From positions 1 through 40,059 of IMG/VR virus record IMGVR_UViG_3300046491_000064: 40,059 nucleotides of DNA; one strand, 5' to 3'. This document shows, one piece after another, positions 6,370 to 11,739 of the stretch (positions are counted from its first letter, which is position 1; each line of letters starts with the position of its first letter). This DNA comes from a virus. Below the pieces are notes generated by a model. The model saw only the letters and a program-made list of their open reading frames with translations. It was not told where the DNA came from and made no database searches. The translations under genes were made by a program, and so were the position numbers.

Positions 6370-6582
6370 ATGAAAGGTTTTAGCATCGCACTCGTAATTG
6401 TTTGTCTTGGATACATTGCTGGTGTTAGCGCAAGCCTTGTAACTGATCACCTCGACAACGTTGCACGCAAAGAAGCTCATGCTGCCTATGATCTGAAAAT
6501 GCATAACCTGAGCGTCAAGATGTGTGCAGAAGGCAAAGGCGGTGCTTTCATTTATGACGGCAAACGTTGCAAACAAAACTGA
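6370..6582 (+). CDS. small membrane-anchored protein
   Basis: A 70-residue protein with one N-terminal membrane span or signal anchor (MKGFSIALVIVCLGYIAGVSASLV), followed by a basic soluble part ending CAEGKGGAFIYDGKRCKQN. The two Cys near the end could form a disulfide if the domain is periplasmic. AAGG lies upstream. The next gene's ribosome binding site starts at its stop, so the two are in one transcript. Confidence 0.8.
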   Translation: MKGFSIALVIVCLGYIAGVSASLVTDHLDNVARKEAHAAYDLKMHNLSVKMCAEGKGGAFIYDGKRCKQN

Positions 6583-6589
6583 GGTTGAC

Positions 6590-6745
6590 ATGTATAGATT
6601 GTTTCGGTTTGTAATGTTGGGTGTGTGGGACATGCCACCAAAGCATAAACACCACTGGATCGTTATTCGTGAAGGTCGGACAACTTATGGTCCTGTTGTT
6701 GTGCTTCAATGCGACGGGTGTGGAGACTGTAAAATAGTTGAATAA
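6590..6745 (+). CDS. small zinc-ribbon-like phage protein
   Basis: A 51-residue protein starting at ATG 6590 with GAGG at 6581-6584; an in-frame start at 6524 lies inside the previous gene. The core HHWIVIREGRTTYGPVVVLQCDGCGDCKIVE resembles the single-ribbon phage proteins that end in a 'C..CG' knuckle. Here the Cys pattern is CDGCGDC, with His residues upstream as possible co-ligands. The function is unknown. Confidence 0.75.
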   Translation: MYRLFRFVMLGVWDMPPKHKHHWIVIREGRTTYGPVVVLQCDGCGDCKIVE

Positions 6746-6750
6746 AAAGC

Positions 6751-6778
6751 TTGCACCCTTCTCTAAATGCTGTAGAAT
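6751..6778 (+). promoter_or_regulatory. Class A sigma70 promoter
   Basis: TTGCAC, 16-base spacer CCTTCTCTAAATGCTG, TAGAAT. Drives 6813-7028. Confidence 0.82.
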
Positions 6779-6812
6779 GACCTTAACGAAACGAACAACG
6801 GAGCAAGACGAA

Positions 6813-7028
6813 ATGACTAACCAAGAATTCAACCAAGCAATCGAAGCGGTAATGGCTACCTACGCCAAACACGCCAACGTTGCAAAGGTTCTGGCTTCTG
6901 GCGTCCATAGCGCAAATTGCTTCGAAGACCTTTGCGAAATTGCTACCTACAACTGCGTTGAGTTTGGGGATACCGCCGAGTGCGTTGAATGCTTCGAAAA
7001 CACTCTTGAAGCAATGTTGACAGCCTAA
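6813..7028 (+). CDS. hypothetical protein
   Basis: A 71-residue, Cys-bearing helical protein (MTNQEFNQAIEAVMATYAKHANVAKVL...FEDLCEIATYNCVEFGDTAECVECFENTLEAMLTA). An in-frame ATG at 6738 lies upstream of the promoter boxes, so ATG 6813, with GGAG at 6800-6803, is used. Four Cys sit in the C-terminal half, but their spacing is not a known finger. A terminator-like hairpin follows. Confidence 0.8.
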   Translation: MTNQEFNQAIEAVMATYAKHANVAKVLASGVHSANCFEDLCEIATYNCVEFGDTAECVECFENTLEAMLTA

Positions 7029-7044
7029 CCAGCCCGCCCACCTC

Positions 7045-7066
7045 AAGCCCCTTAATTGGGGCTTTG
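7045..7066 (+). terminator. terminator-like hairpin, GCCCC type
   Basis: AAGCCCC, loop TTAATT, GGGGCTT, but only a three-T tail. Same stem as 5734 and 8149, so probably a functional though weaker terminator. Confidence 0.65.
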
Positions 7067-7093
7067 CCAGTAAAACAAACAGGTTGACAAAAC

Positions 7094-7336
7094 ATGAAAA
7101 AGATACAGACATTCAGCAATGAAAACCTTGATCATAACCGGGTTGCCCGTATCTTCCAAACTATGCCACAAGCGGGCATGGAAGCCCTACACGTTCCGAC
7201 CTTTGAAGTTAGCACACATTCAGGCGGTGTTGCTGTAGAGTGGGAATTCCAAAGCTTTCAGCTGTTAGAAGATGCACAGCAATACGCAATTCAATTCATT
7301 ATGCCGCAAGGTATGATTGCGAAAATAGTTTCATAA
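7094..7336 (+). CDS. hypothetical protein, paralogue of 2562-2804
   Basis: An 80-residue protein. Residues 38-80 match the C-terminal half of the protein at 2562 (shared STH-GG, EW-F--F, DAQ-YA-QF--PQ, KIV). The N-terminal half (MKKIQTFSNENLDHNRVARIFQT) is different. AGG at 7081-7083 followed by TTGACA lies upstream of the start. No promoter was identified immediately before it, so it may depend on read-through past the weak hairpin at 7045. Confidence 0.8.
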   Translation: MKKIQTFSNENLDHNRVARIFQTMPQAGMEALHVPTFEVSTHSGGVAVEWEFQSFQLLEDAQQYAIQFIMPQGMIAKIVS

Positions 7337-7341
7337 ACAGG

Positions 7342-7370
7342 TTGCTTGGAGTGTTCTGCACTGGTAGAAT
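7342..7370 (+). promoter_or_regulatory. sigma70 promoter
   Basis: TTGCTT, 17 bases, TAGAAT. The spacer has only a weak 4-bp inverted repeat AGTG/CACT (7350-7362). Confidence 0.65.
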
Positions 7371-7402
7371 GCTCCTACACCAACCTAATCAGGTATTGCA
7401 AA

Positions 7403-7540
7403 ATGTCCAAGGTCATGATCGTAAATCTCTTGCCTAAAAACTACAAACAAAAACCAATTGTCATGACTTGGGAAGAATATCTAGAATTCTGCAAGGTGAC
7501 GAAGGGTGAGGGTGTAACTTGGAAAGCTGTCTTGACCTAA
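7403..7540 (+). CDS. hypothetical 45-residue protein
   Basis: An ATG at 7346 overlaps the promoter, so ATG 7403 is used; AGG at 7391-7393 is its likely ribosome binding site. Product: MSKVMIVNLLPKNYKQKPIVM, then TWEEYLEFCKVTKGEGVTWKAVL. It looks like a strand followed by a helix. Family unknown. Confidence 0.65.
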   Translation: MSKVMIVNLLPKNYKQKPIVMTWEEYLEFCKVTKGEGVTWKAVLT

Positions 7541-7548
7541 AATAGTTG

Positions 7549-7577
7549 TTGCATCAGGTGTTGATAGTTGATACAAT
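7549..7577 (+). promoter_or_regulatory. sigma70 promoter
   Basis: TTGCAT, 17 bases, TACAAT. A weak inverted repeat ATCA/TGAT (7553-7565) is present in the spacer. Confidence 0.65.
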
Positions 7578-7610
7578 GCTGTCACACCCACACGATAACG
7601 AGTAAAGATC

Positions 7611-7805
7611 ATGACCAACACCACTCAGAAGCAAGCCAAACGTTCAATCAAAGTGAATGCCTATGGCAACTGGGTTGGCTATGTTGGTCGTGTACGCTCT
7701 GAAGAGTTTGGCGATGACGTTGACACTGCCGAGATATGGGTAAAGACTGACCTCAATTTCTTTGAATCTCGCGATGCAGCTTTGGCTGAAAAATGGTCTA
7801 AATAA
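7611..7805 (+). CDS. hypothetical protein
   Basis: A 64-residue protein (MTNTTQKQAKRSIKVNAYGNWVGYVGRVRSEEFGDDVDTAEIWVKTDLNFFESRDAALAEKW). The basic N-terminus and the YGNWVGYVGRVR strand pair suggest a small OB- or SH3-like barrel. The ribosome binding site is poor (GAGTAAAG). It is alone between promoters. Confidence 0.72.
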   Translation: MTNTTQKQAKRSIKVNAYGNWVGYVGRVRSEEFGDDVDTAEIWVKTDLNFFESRDAALAEKWSK

Positions 7806-7809
7806 AAGC

Positions 7810-7838
7810 TTGCAGCGGGTGAAAGACCGCTGTACAAT
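7810..7838 (+). promoter_or_regulatory. Class B promoter with spacer hairpin
   Basis: TTGCAG, 17 bases, TACAAT. CAGCGG (7813-7818) and CCGCTG (7827-7832) pair around GTGAAAGA. The layout parallels the promoter at 5076. Confidence 0.75.
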
Positions 7839-7873
7839 ACCTGCATACCCCACCCGAACAAGGTAGCTAGAAA

Positions 7874-8134
7874 ATGCCAACTCTCTTTAAAGAAACCATC
7901 GCCAAAAACACCGTTGAAATGTCTGTCTGCGATTGTGAGATTTTCGTCTTTCATTACAAGGGCGAGAATGACTATAAGGTCTGGAAATACGAACAAACAT
8001 CAGATGGTATGCATCTGGCTTTGAATGCGTATGAAAGCGTTATCACTGAACTTCTTGCACTTGAGTCAGCAAAGGCAGACGAAGAAGAAGGTTTGTATGA
8101 TGATGGGTATGAATTCCCCGCCGAAGAAGAATAA
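7874..8134 (+). CDS. acidic hypothetical protein
   Basis: An 86-residue protein with AAGG upstream. A strand-rich N-terminus (KETIAKNTVEMSVCDCEIFVFHYKGENDYKVWKY) leads into a helix and a strongly acidic tail (KADEEEGLYDDGYEFPAEEE), comparable to the tail of the protein at 1067. A role as a small inhibitor of a nucleic-acid-binding host protein is conceivable but unsupported. A terminator follows. Confidence 0.8.
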   Translation: MPTLFKETIAKNTVEMSVCDCEIFVFHYKGENDYKVWKYEQTSDGMHLALNAYESVITELLALESAKADEEEGLYDDGYEFPAEEE

Positions 8135-8148
8135 CCTAATGATTGAAT

Positions 8149-8175
8149 AAGCCCCTTAAATGGGGCTTTTCTTTG
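8149..8175 (+). terminator. Rho-independent terminator, GCCCC type
   Basis: AAGCCCC, TTAAAT, GGGGCTT and TTTCTTT. Same stem and loop as 5734. Confidence 0.9.
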
Positions 8176-8188
8176 TCTGCGATTTGTG

Positions 8189-8440
8189 TATAATGCATCA
8201 ACACGGTAATGAACTGCCGTTCACGGTGTGAGGTCAGGCACGAGACAAACACGCAACCTGCCTGTTGTTTAGAGTTGGCATGATAATAGCATAGTAAAAT
8301 AGTTTTAAAGTTGGCACGCTTATTGGTACGCTGTTTTAAGACAAAAGACATACCAGCATCAGGGGTGCGACTAAACGTTGCTGAAATCGCGTTATAGGAG
8401 CTTTGAGCGGGTCTTAAACTTTTCTAATAATTCTCTAAAT
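8189..8440 (+). ncRNA. candidate untranslated RNA in a 250-base gap
   Basis: TATAAT at 8189-8194, preceded by TG, lies just after the terminator and would start RNA near 8201. From that point ACAC (8201-8204) and GTGT (8226-8229) enclose the stem TGAAC-TGCC-GTTCA (8210-8223). CAGGC (8235-8239) can pair with GCCTG (8260-8264), or AGGT with ACCT as a competing fold. Two TTGGCA words (8275, 8311) follow. No ORF with a ribosome binding site is present. The family is unknown and expression unproven. Confidence 0.35.
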
Positions 8441-8445
8441 AATTG

Positions 8446-8473
8446 TTGACTACTTTTCTAAATCAGGTAGAAT
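8446..8473 (+). promoter_or_regulatory. Class A sigma70 promoter
   Basis: TTGACT, 16-base spacer ACTTTTCTAAATCAGG, TAGAAT. An extra pair of TTTCTAA / TCTCTAA words lies just upstream (8420-8440). Confidence 0.83.
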
Positions 8474-8513
8474 GAACCCATCGAAAGCAAACAAGCTTAA
8501 AGGAATCAGCAAA

Positions 8514-8732
8514 ATGGCAACTCAAAAAGAAATCTTCGAATACGCTTACAAAGCTGGTTCCTTGGGTGTCTACAAAGCAAACCCTTTCAACAAACAAACT
8601 CAACCTAAATCATTCGCTACCTTTGTGGCTGGTATCAAAGCTGGTACGGCTGAGAAAGTCACACTGAATGACAGTGTTGAAATCTGCACTGCACGCCGTG
8701 AAGCTGCTTTCGAATTGTTCATGAAAGCCTAA
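8514..8732 (+). CDS. hypothetical protein
   Basis: A 72-residue basic protein from ATG 8514, with AAAGGA at 8499-8504; the in-frame ATG at 8472 lies on the -10 box. The sequence (MATQKEIFEYAYKAGSLGVYKANPF...SFATFVAGIKAGTAEKVTLNDSVEICTARREAAFELFMKA) is probably an all-helical domain. No family assigned. The next promoter starts 9 bases after the stop. Confidence 0.8.
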   Translation: MATQKEIFEYAYKAGSLGVYKANPFNKQTQPKSFATFVAGIKAGTAEKVTLNDSVEICTARREAAFELFMKA

Positions 8733-8740
8733 ATAAACAC

Positions 8741-8769
8741 TTGCAATGAGGGTATTGCTTTGATAGAAT
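8741..8769 (+). promoter_or_regulatory. Class B promoter with spacer inverted repeat
   Basis: TTGCAA, 17 bases, TAGAAT. GCAAT (8743-8747) and ATTGC (8754-8758) are inverted copies. Confidence 0.72.
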
Positions 8770-8796
8770 ACCCACACACTCAAAGGAGTAAAGAAC

Positions 8797-8961
8797 ATGA
8801 TTAAACTTTGCCCATGCTGTAATACCCCTTTCACAAGCGGGACCGGTTATGAGGCTGATGTCTACAGCGACGGTCAAGCGCTTGAATATTGCTCTGCCGA
8901 ATGTGCAGAACACGCATCCGATGAACATCAAGAATACCTCGACAGCTATGATGTCGATTGA
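8797..8961 (+). CDS. small zinc-finger (treble-clef-like) protein
   Basis: A 54-residue protein with AAAGGAG before ATG 8797. It opens MIKLCPCCNTPF and later has YCSAEC, so two Cys pairs (C5/C8 and C32/C36) about 25 residues apart fit a one-zinc treble-clef or TRASH/MYM-like knuckle. The C-terminus is acidic (EHASDEHQEYLDSYDVD). Such mini-proteins usually bind nucleic acid or a protein partner. The partner here is unknown. Confidence 0.78.
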   Translation: MIKLCPCCNTPFTSGTGYEADVYSDGQALEYCSAECAEHASDEHQEYLDSYDVD

Positions 8962-8970
8962 AAATAAAGC

Positions 8971-8998
8971 TTGTAACCTTCTCTAAATGAGGTACAAT
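8971..8998 (+). promoter_or_regulatory. Class A sigma70 promoter
   Basis: TTGTAA, 16-base spacer CCTTCTCTAAATGAGG, TACAAT, with GAAAATAAAGC upstream. Drives 9053-9277. Confidence 0.78.
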
Positions 8999-9052
8999 GC
9001 TAAACAAGGAAAGGGCGAATAGGTCGCCCAATCCACACAAAGGAACTTTGGA

Positions 9053-9277
9053 ATGATCGATATCACGACAGCAACAAAACTTGGCGAGATTCTGGAAACT
9101 GCCGCAAATGAATATCGAATCCGAATGGATTGCCAGTTTCAATACGATTCGTTTGCTGATGCTGTCGGTCGTGAATTCTGGTTAGCCTTTGGAAAGCATG
9201 AGCAATCATCGCTCATGCAAGAAGTGTATTCTTTGCTTTGTGACATGGGTTTCACTCCGCTTGAAACCTTGAAGTAA
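9053..9277 (+). CDS. hypothetical protein
   Basis: A 74-residue helical protein (MIDITTATKLGEILETAANEYRIRMDCQFQYDSFADAVGREFWLAFGKHEQSSLMQEVYSLLCDMGF). AAAGGA at 9040 is the ribosome binding site. No recognised domain. It is the last rightward gene before the large gene-free region, and a terminator follows within 10 bases. Confidence 0.78.
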   Translation: MIDITTATKLGEILETAANEYRIRMDCQFQYDSFADAVGREFWLAFGKHEQSSLMQEVYSLLCDMGFTPLETLK

Positions 9278-9283
9278 CCAAAC

Positions 9284-9312
9284 AAGCCCCTCACAGAAGA
9301 GGCTTTTCTTTA
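9284..9312 (+). terminator. imperfect Rho-independent terminator
   Basis: AAGCCCCTC and GAGGCTT pair with a two-base bulge around ACAGAA, then TTTCTTTA. Ends the rightward early block. Confidence 0.75.
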
Positions 9313-9389
9313 TGTCGCAATTATGTACGAATGTCGCAATTCTATAAAATCAGTTGACAGCATGTCGCTATTCTGTATCTTTATGTCCC
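9312..9389 (+). repeat. ATGTCGC repeat cluster
   Basis: ATGTCGC occurs at 9312, 9331 and 9362 and as ATGTCCC at 9383, all in one orientation, with the extended forms ATGTCGCAATT (twice) and ATGTCGCTATT. A further copy lies at 9952. These may be binding sites for a phage protein. The reverse complement GCGACAT resembles the half-site of the repeats at 30052. Confidence 0.6.
9354..9381 (+). promoter_or_regulatory. possible promoter into the hairpin region
   Basis: TTGACA, 16 bases, TATCTT. It would transcribe rightward into 9400-10089. It overlaps an ATGTCGC copy, so it could be repressed by a protein bound there. Confidence 0.45.
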
Positions 9390-9399
9390 AAAAGGGTAT

Positions 9400-10089
9400 A
9401 GTCAGAACTGACTGTTTCACGATAAAATGCTCTTATCTTCGGGGGCTGCCCCCGGACGTGATAGAGAGAGGTGGGACAAGCCCACCAAAGTATTAGAAAG
9501 AATGTATATTATGTACGTAGTACATAGTAATAAGGTGTTACTATGCTGTAGCATAGAATAACATAGGAAAGAGAGGGGAGTAAACCCCCCTCCTACTACC
9601 TTCTATAATGCACTGTCGTGAACGACAGAATAACAGACTCTACATCAGATCAATTACAGGGGAAGCATCCCCTGATCCTATCCTAGCTCTGTACAAGGTA
9701 CAGAATAGCTATCATGTCTGTCTTTGTATAAGACACCATCCTATAGGCATAGCCTATGTAATACCCTCATTTAATCAAACTCTTATATTACGTGGCTTTG
9801 AGCCACAAGGTATAACCATTTCACCTCATTTATGAGGTAATAAGCCTATTCTGGTATATGTGAATACTCGTCGAAGAATGAGACATTTCTGTCTATTGGC
9901 TAAGCATCCCTTTCTCATTATGTCAATAGTATCCTGTCGAACAGACAGTAAATGTCGCATTTATGTACATTTCATATGCATTATCGAATCCTATTGAGTG
10001 GATCATTCTAATAGGAAAGATATATTGTACAATCGTTGATCATCAGCGTATGCTGATCAGTGTGGTGTGTATGCCTGTGCAATGCAGGC
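9400..10089. other. dense array of about 17 distinct short hairpins, no gene
   Basis: Perfect inverted repeats of 5-7 bp with short loops follow one another: AGTCA/TGACT 9400, GGGGG/CCCCC 9441, GGTGGG/CCCACC 9470, TATGTAC/GTACATA 9510, CTATGC/GCATAG 9541, GAGGGG/CCCCTC 9573, CTGTCG/CGACAG 9613, CAGGGG/CCCCTG 9657, CTGTAC/GTACAG 9689, TGTCTT/AAGACA 9719, ATAGGC/GCCTAT 9743, GTGGCT/AGCCAC 9792, ACCTCA/TGAGGT 9823, AGACA/TGTCT 9881, CTGTC/GACAG 9934, TCCTATT/AATAGGA 9989, ATCAGC/GCTGAT 10042, GCCTG/CAGGC 10073. Stems share no sequence. No ORF with a ribosome binding site covers the region. Either a large structured RNA or a DNA-structure element. Confidence 0.6.
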
Positions 10090-10398
10090 GGTAAGCAATC
10101 AACGTGCCATGTTCAATCCCCAATCAAATGTAGTCTGACCCTAGTGAGGGAGGGCATATTGCTCTACGCATAACTGTTATTATGTTAAATCGGCAGGTAT
10201 AGTAATTGCATTAGCAAAGAGTGTGCCAATTCAGCTATATGATGATAGTGGTTGACAGAATGACATGAGTATGATTTGAATCTGGACCGATAGCCTGTCT
10301 CTACGGATTTTGAGATTCTTATAGACCCCCTCTATTCGTCCAAGTCCGGGGCGTTAAACCCACTAGAAATACCGCTGGTAGATTCGGGAAGATAAGTG
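10090..10398. other. gene-free stretch with little structure
   Basis: Continues the untranslated region. Only weak stems are visible (CCCT/AGGG at 10139, CATAA/TTATG at 10169). A TTGACA at 10252 has no matching -10. I see no gene. Confidence 0.5.
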
Positions 10399-10428
10399 TT
10401 GCGGAGGGATTGTGTATCGGGGTAGAAT
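10399..10428 (+). promoter_or_regulatory. possible promoter facing the leftward operon
   Basis: TTGCGG, 18 bases, TAGAAT, with GATAAGTG upstream as in class A promoters. It could only transcribe the short stretch up to the hairpin at 10493 or antisense to the leftward genes. Confidence 0.4.
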
Positions 10429-10490
10429 ATGTCATTGGTGGAAATTGGGCTTTCCAAAAATGGGGGTTTGGGATTTTGGGGAAAATGAAA

Positions 10491-10512
10491 AAGCCCCTAC
10501 AGAGAGGGGCTA
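10491..10512 (-). terminator. terminator of the leftward operon
   Basis: On the minus strand AGCCCCT, CTCTGT, AGGGGCT is followed by TTTTTCATTTTC. The stem overlaps the 3' end of the last gene. It could also stop rightward transcripts, though the T run on that side is weak. Confidence 0.85.
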
Positions 10513-10649
10513 GTTTGTGCATCTAGTTCTTTTAACTTCAGTCGAATCCAGTCAATTCGTTCTTGTCCTGTCATTCCTTTTCTTGGAAATGAAATGGTGC
10601 CACTGTTGATTGACTTAGTGATCTTGTCCATGTCGAAATTGAAAGTCAT
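10497..10649 (-). CDS. hypothetical 50-residue protein
   Basis: ATG at 10649 overlaps the upstream stop as ATGA. The sequence is amphipathic and helical (MTFNFDMDKITKSINSG, then MTGQERIDWIRLKLKELDAQ). No family recognised. It is the final gene of the leftward operon and its last codons lie in the terminator stem. Confidence 0.65.
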   Translation of the reverse strand: MTFNFDMDKITKSINSGTISFPRKGMTGQERIDWIRLKLKELDAQTSPSL

Positions 10650-10888
10650 GATAGTGCTGATTTTGGAATGTCATTGAGTTGTTCGGGGAATGTTCCTCCT
10701 TGGTCTTCTAGCCATTCGTTGTCTACTTCGTATTGAGTTACTGATTCGATGTAATGATATGTGATTAGCTCTATCCAGTCTGAATTAGAAAGGCTATGTT
10801 TCTCTGTCCAGAGTTGACCATCGAGGTATAGGCCGATCCAGTCGCAATCGGTTGATGTACAGAGTGTAACATTCTTATGCACTACCAT
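10646..10888 (-). CDS. hypothetical protein
   Basis: An 80-residue protein (MVVHKNVTLCTSTDCDWIGLYLDGQLWTEKHSLSNSDWIELITYHYIESVTQYEVDNEWLEDQG). A strand pair around WIGLYLDGQLW and an acidic C-terminus are visible. It overlaps its upstream neighbour by 14 bases and its downstream one by ATGA. The motif 'W.GLY..G.L' recalls small phage proteins of unknown function. Confidence 0.72.
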   Translation of the reverse strand: MVVHKNVTLCTSTDCDWIGLYLDGQLWTEKHSLSNSDWIELITYHYIESVTQYEVDNEWLEDQGGTFPEQLNDIPKSALS

Positions 10889-11195
10889 TGTCTTCTCCTT
10901 TTGGTTTATCGATTGTTCCGTAGAGTCTCATGTTCTCAAGCATTTGATGAGCGTCATCGATAGCTGATTGATAGTCGTCGTAATCTTCTAGCGGTGTAAT
11001 CTCTGACCATTCGATGTAGAAGATGTCGTACATTTTGCTTGGGTATGCACGGTAATCTTTCACTCGTGTCCAGTCTACTTCATAGTCGTTATCTTTGAAG
11101 ACTGTTGGTAGTCCAAGCATTCGAAGGTGTGTCATTGGTGACAGGTTTGAGCCTACCATTTCTAATGCTGATATTGATATGCTACGTCTGGTCAT
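10875..11195 (-). CDS. hypothetical protein
   Basis: A 106-residue protein. The ATG at 11195 has GGATGG upstream with normal spacing, while an ATG at 11204 abuts AAGG, so 11195 is preferred. The N-terminus is basic (MTRRSISISALEMVGSNLSPM) and the centre aromatic and acidic (YRAYPSKMYDIFYIEWSEITPLEDYDDYQSAIDDAHQML). No domain recognised. It overlaps the CYTH gene by 4 bases. Confidence 0.72.
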   Translation of the reverse strand: MTRRSISISALEMVGSNLSPMTHLRMLGLPTVFKDNDYEVDWTRVKDYRAYPSKMYDIFYIEWSEITPLEDYDDYQSAIDDAHQMLENMRLYGTIDKPKGEDNGSA

Positions 11196-11662
11196 TCTTT
11201 CCATCCTTTGTACGGATTGTTGATCAGGTAGGAGTTGTAGTAACGGACATCGCCTGTCACTTCCTTGCCTACGAATGGTGGCTTACTCACCTTTTGGTCT
11301 TCATCTCTGAGTTCGATTTCAGCGAGTATCAATCCTTCGTTGTCACCATGGAATTCGTCTACTTCCCAATACTCTTCGTCGTACATGATAAGGTATCGGG
11401 TCTTTTCGATCACGCCTACGCAGAGTGCTAGTAATTCTTCGGCTTCATCAACCTCAATGTCTTTTTCCCATTCATACCGGGATAGTCCGTCATCAGATGA
11501 AATGCCTTTGACTGTGATGAAAGCTAAGTTGCCATGAATACGCACACGAACAGTTCGTTCGGGGTCAATGCTTAGATACCCTTGTTTAATCTCTTTCGCT
11601 TCAATGTATGGTGTTGACAGCGTGCTAGCATCAACTAGGTACTTTCTTTCAATTTCGATCAT
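11192..11662 (-). CDS. CYTH-domain triphosphate tunnel enzyme
   Basis: A 156-residue, single-domain CYTH protein. The frame extends to 11857, but ATG 11662 has GGAG and places the family hallmark at the N-terminus: E3-I-E5-R-K7 (ExExK). Further conserved positions are R39/R41 on the second strand, K52-G, E64/E66 (RYEWEKD), K87-R89 (EKTRY), WEVDEF at 99-104 and AEIEL at 114-118. Length suits bacterial CYTH triphosphatases, which hydrolyse inorganic triphosphate, thiamine triphosphate or nucleoside triphosphates with divalent metal in an eight-strand tunnel. Class IV adenylyl cyclase is a less likely alternative. Substrate here is unknown. Confidence 0.9.
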   Translation of the reverse strand: MIEIERKYLVDASTLSTPYIEAKEIKQGYLSIDPERTVRVRIHGNLAFITVKGISSDDGLSRYEWEKDIEVDEAEELLALCVGVIEKTRYLIMYDEEYWEVDEFHGDNEGLILAEIELRDEDQKVSKPPFVGKEVTGDVRYYNSYLINNPYKGWKE

Positions 11663-11739
11663 AGTTTGTTCTCCAGTGCTTTGATTATCAGGTATGTGAA
11701 TACACAGACAGCGAACAGTATGGCCCAAATCACTTCCAT
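11659..11739 (-). CDS. single-span membrane peptide, 26 residues
   Basis: ATG at 11739 has GGAG six bases upstream and ends in an ATGA overlap with the CYTH gene. The peptide (MEVIWAILFAVCVFTYLIIKALENKL) is one transmembrane span with a basic end. The coupling suggests joint expression with the CYTH enzyme. Confidence 0.62.
   Translation of the reverse strand: MEVIWAILFAVCVFTYLIIKALENKL

Noticed and set aside
9608-9835. A 75-codon ORF inside the gene-free region
   Set aside because: It has no ribosome binding site and is crossed by several perfect hairpins; the product composition does not look like a protein.
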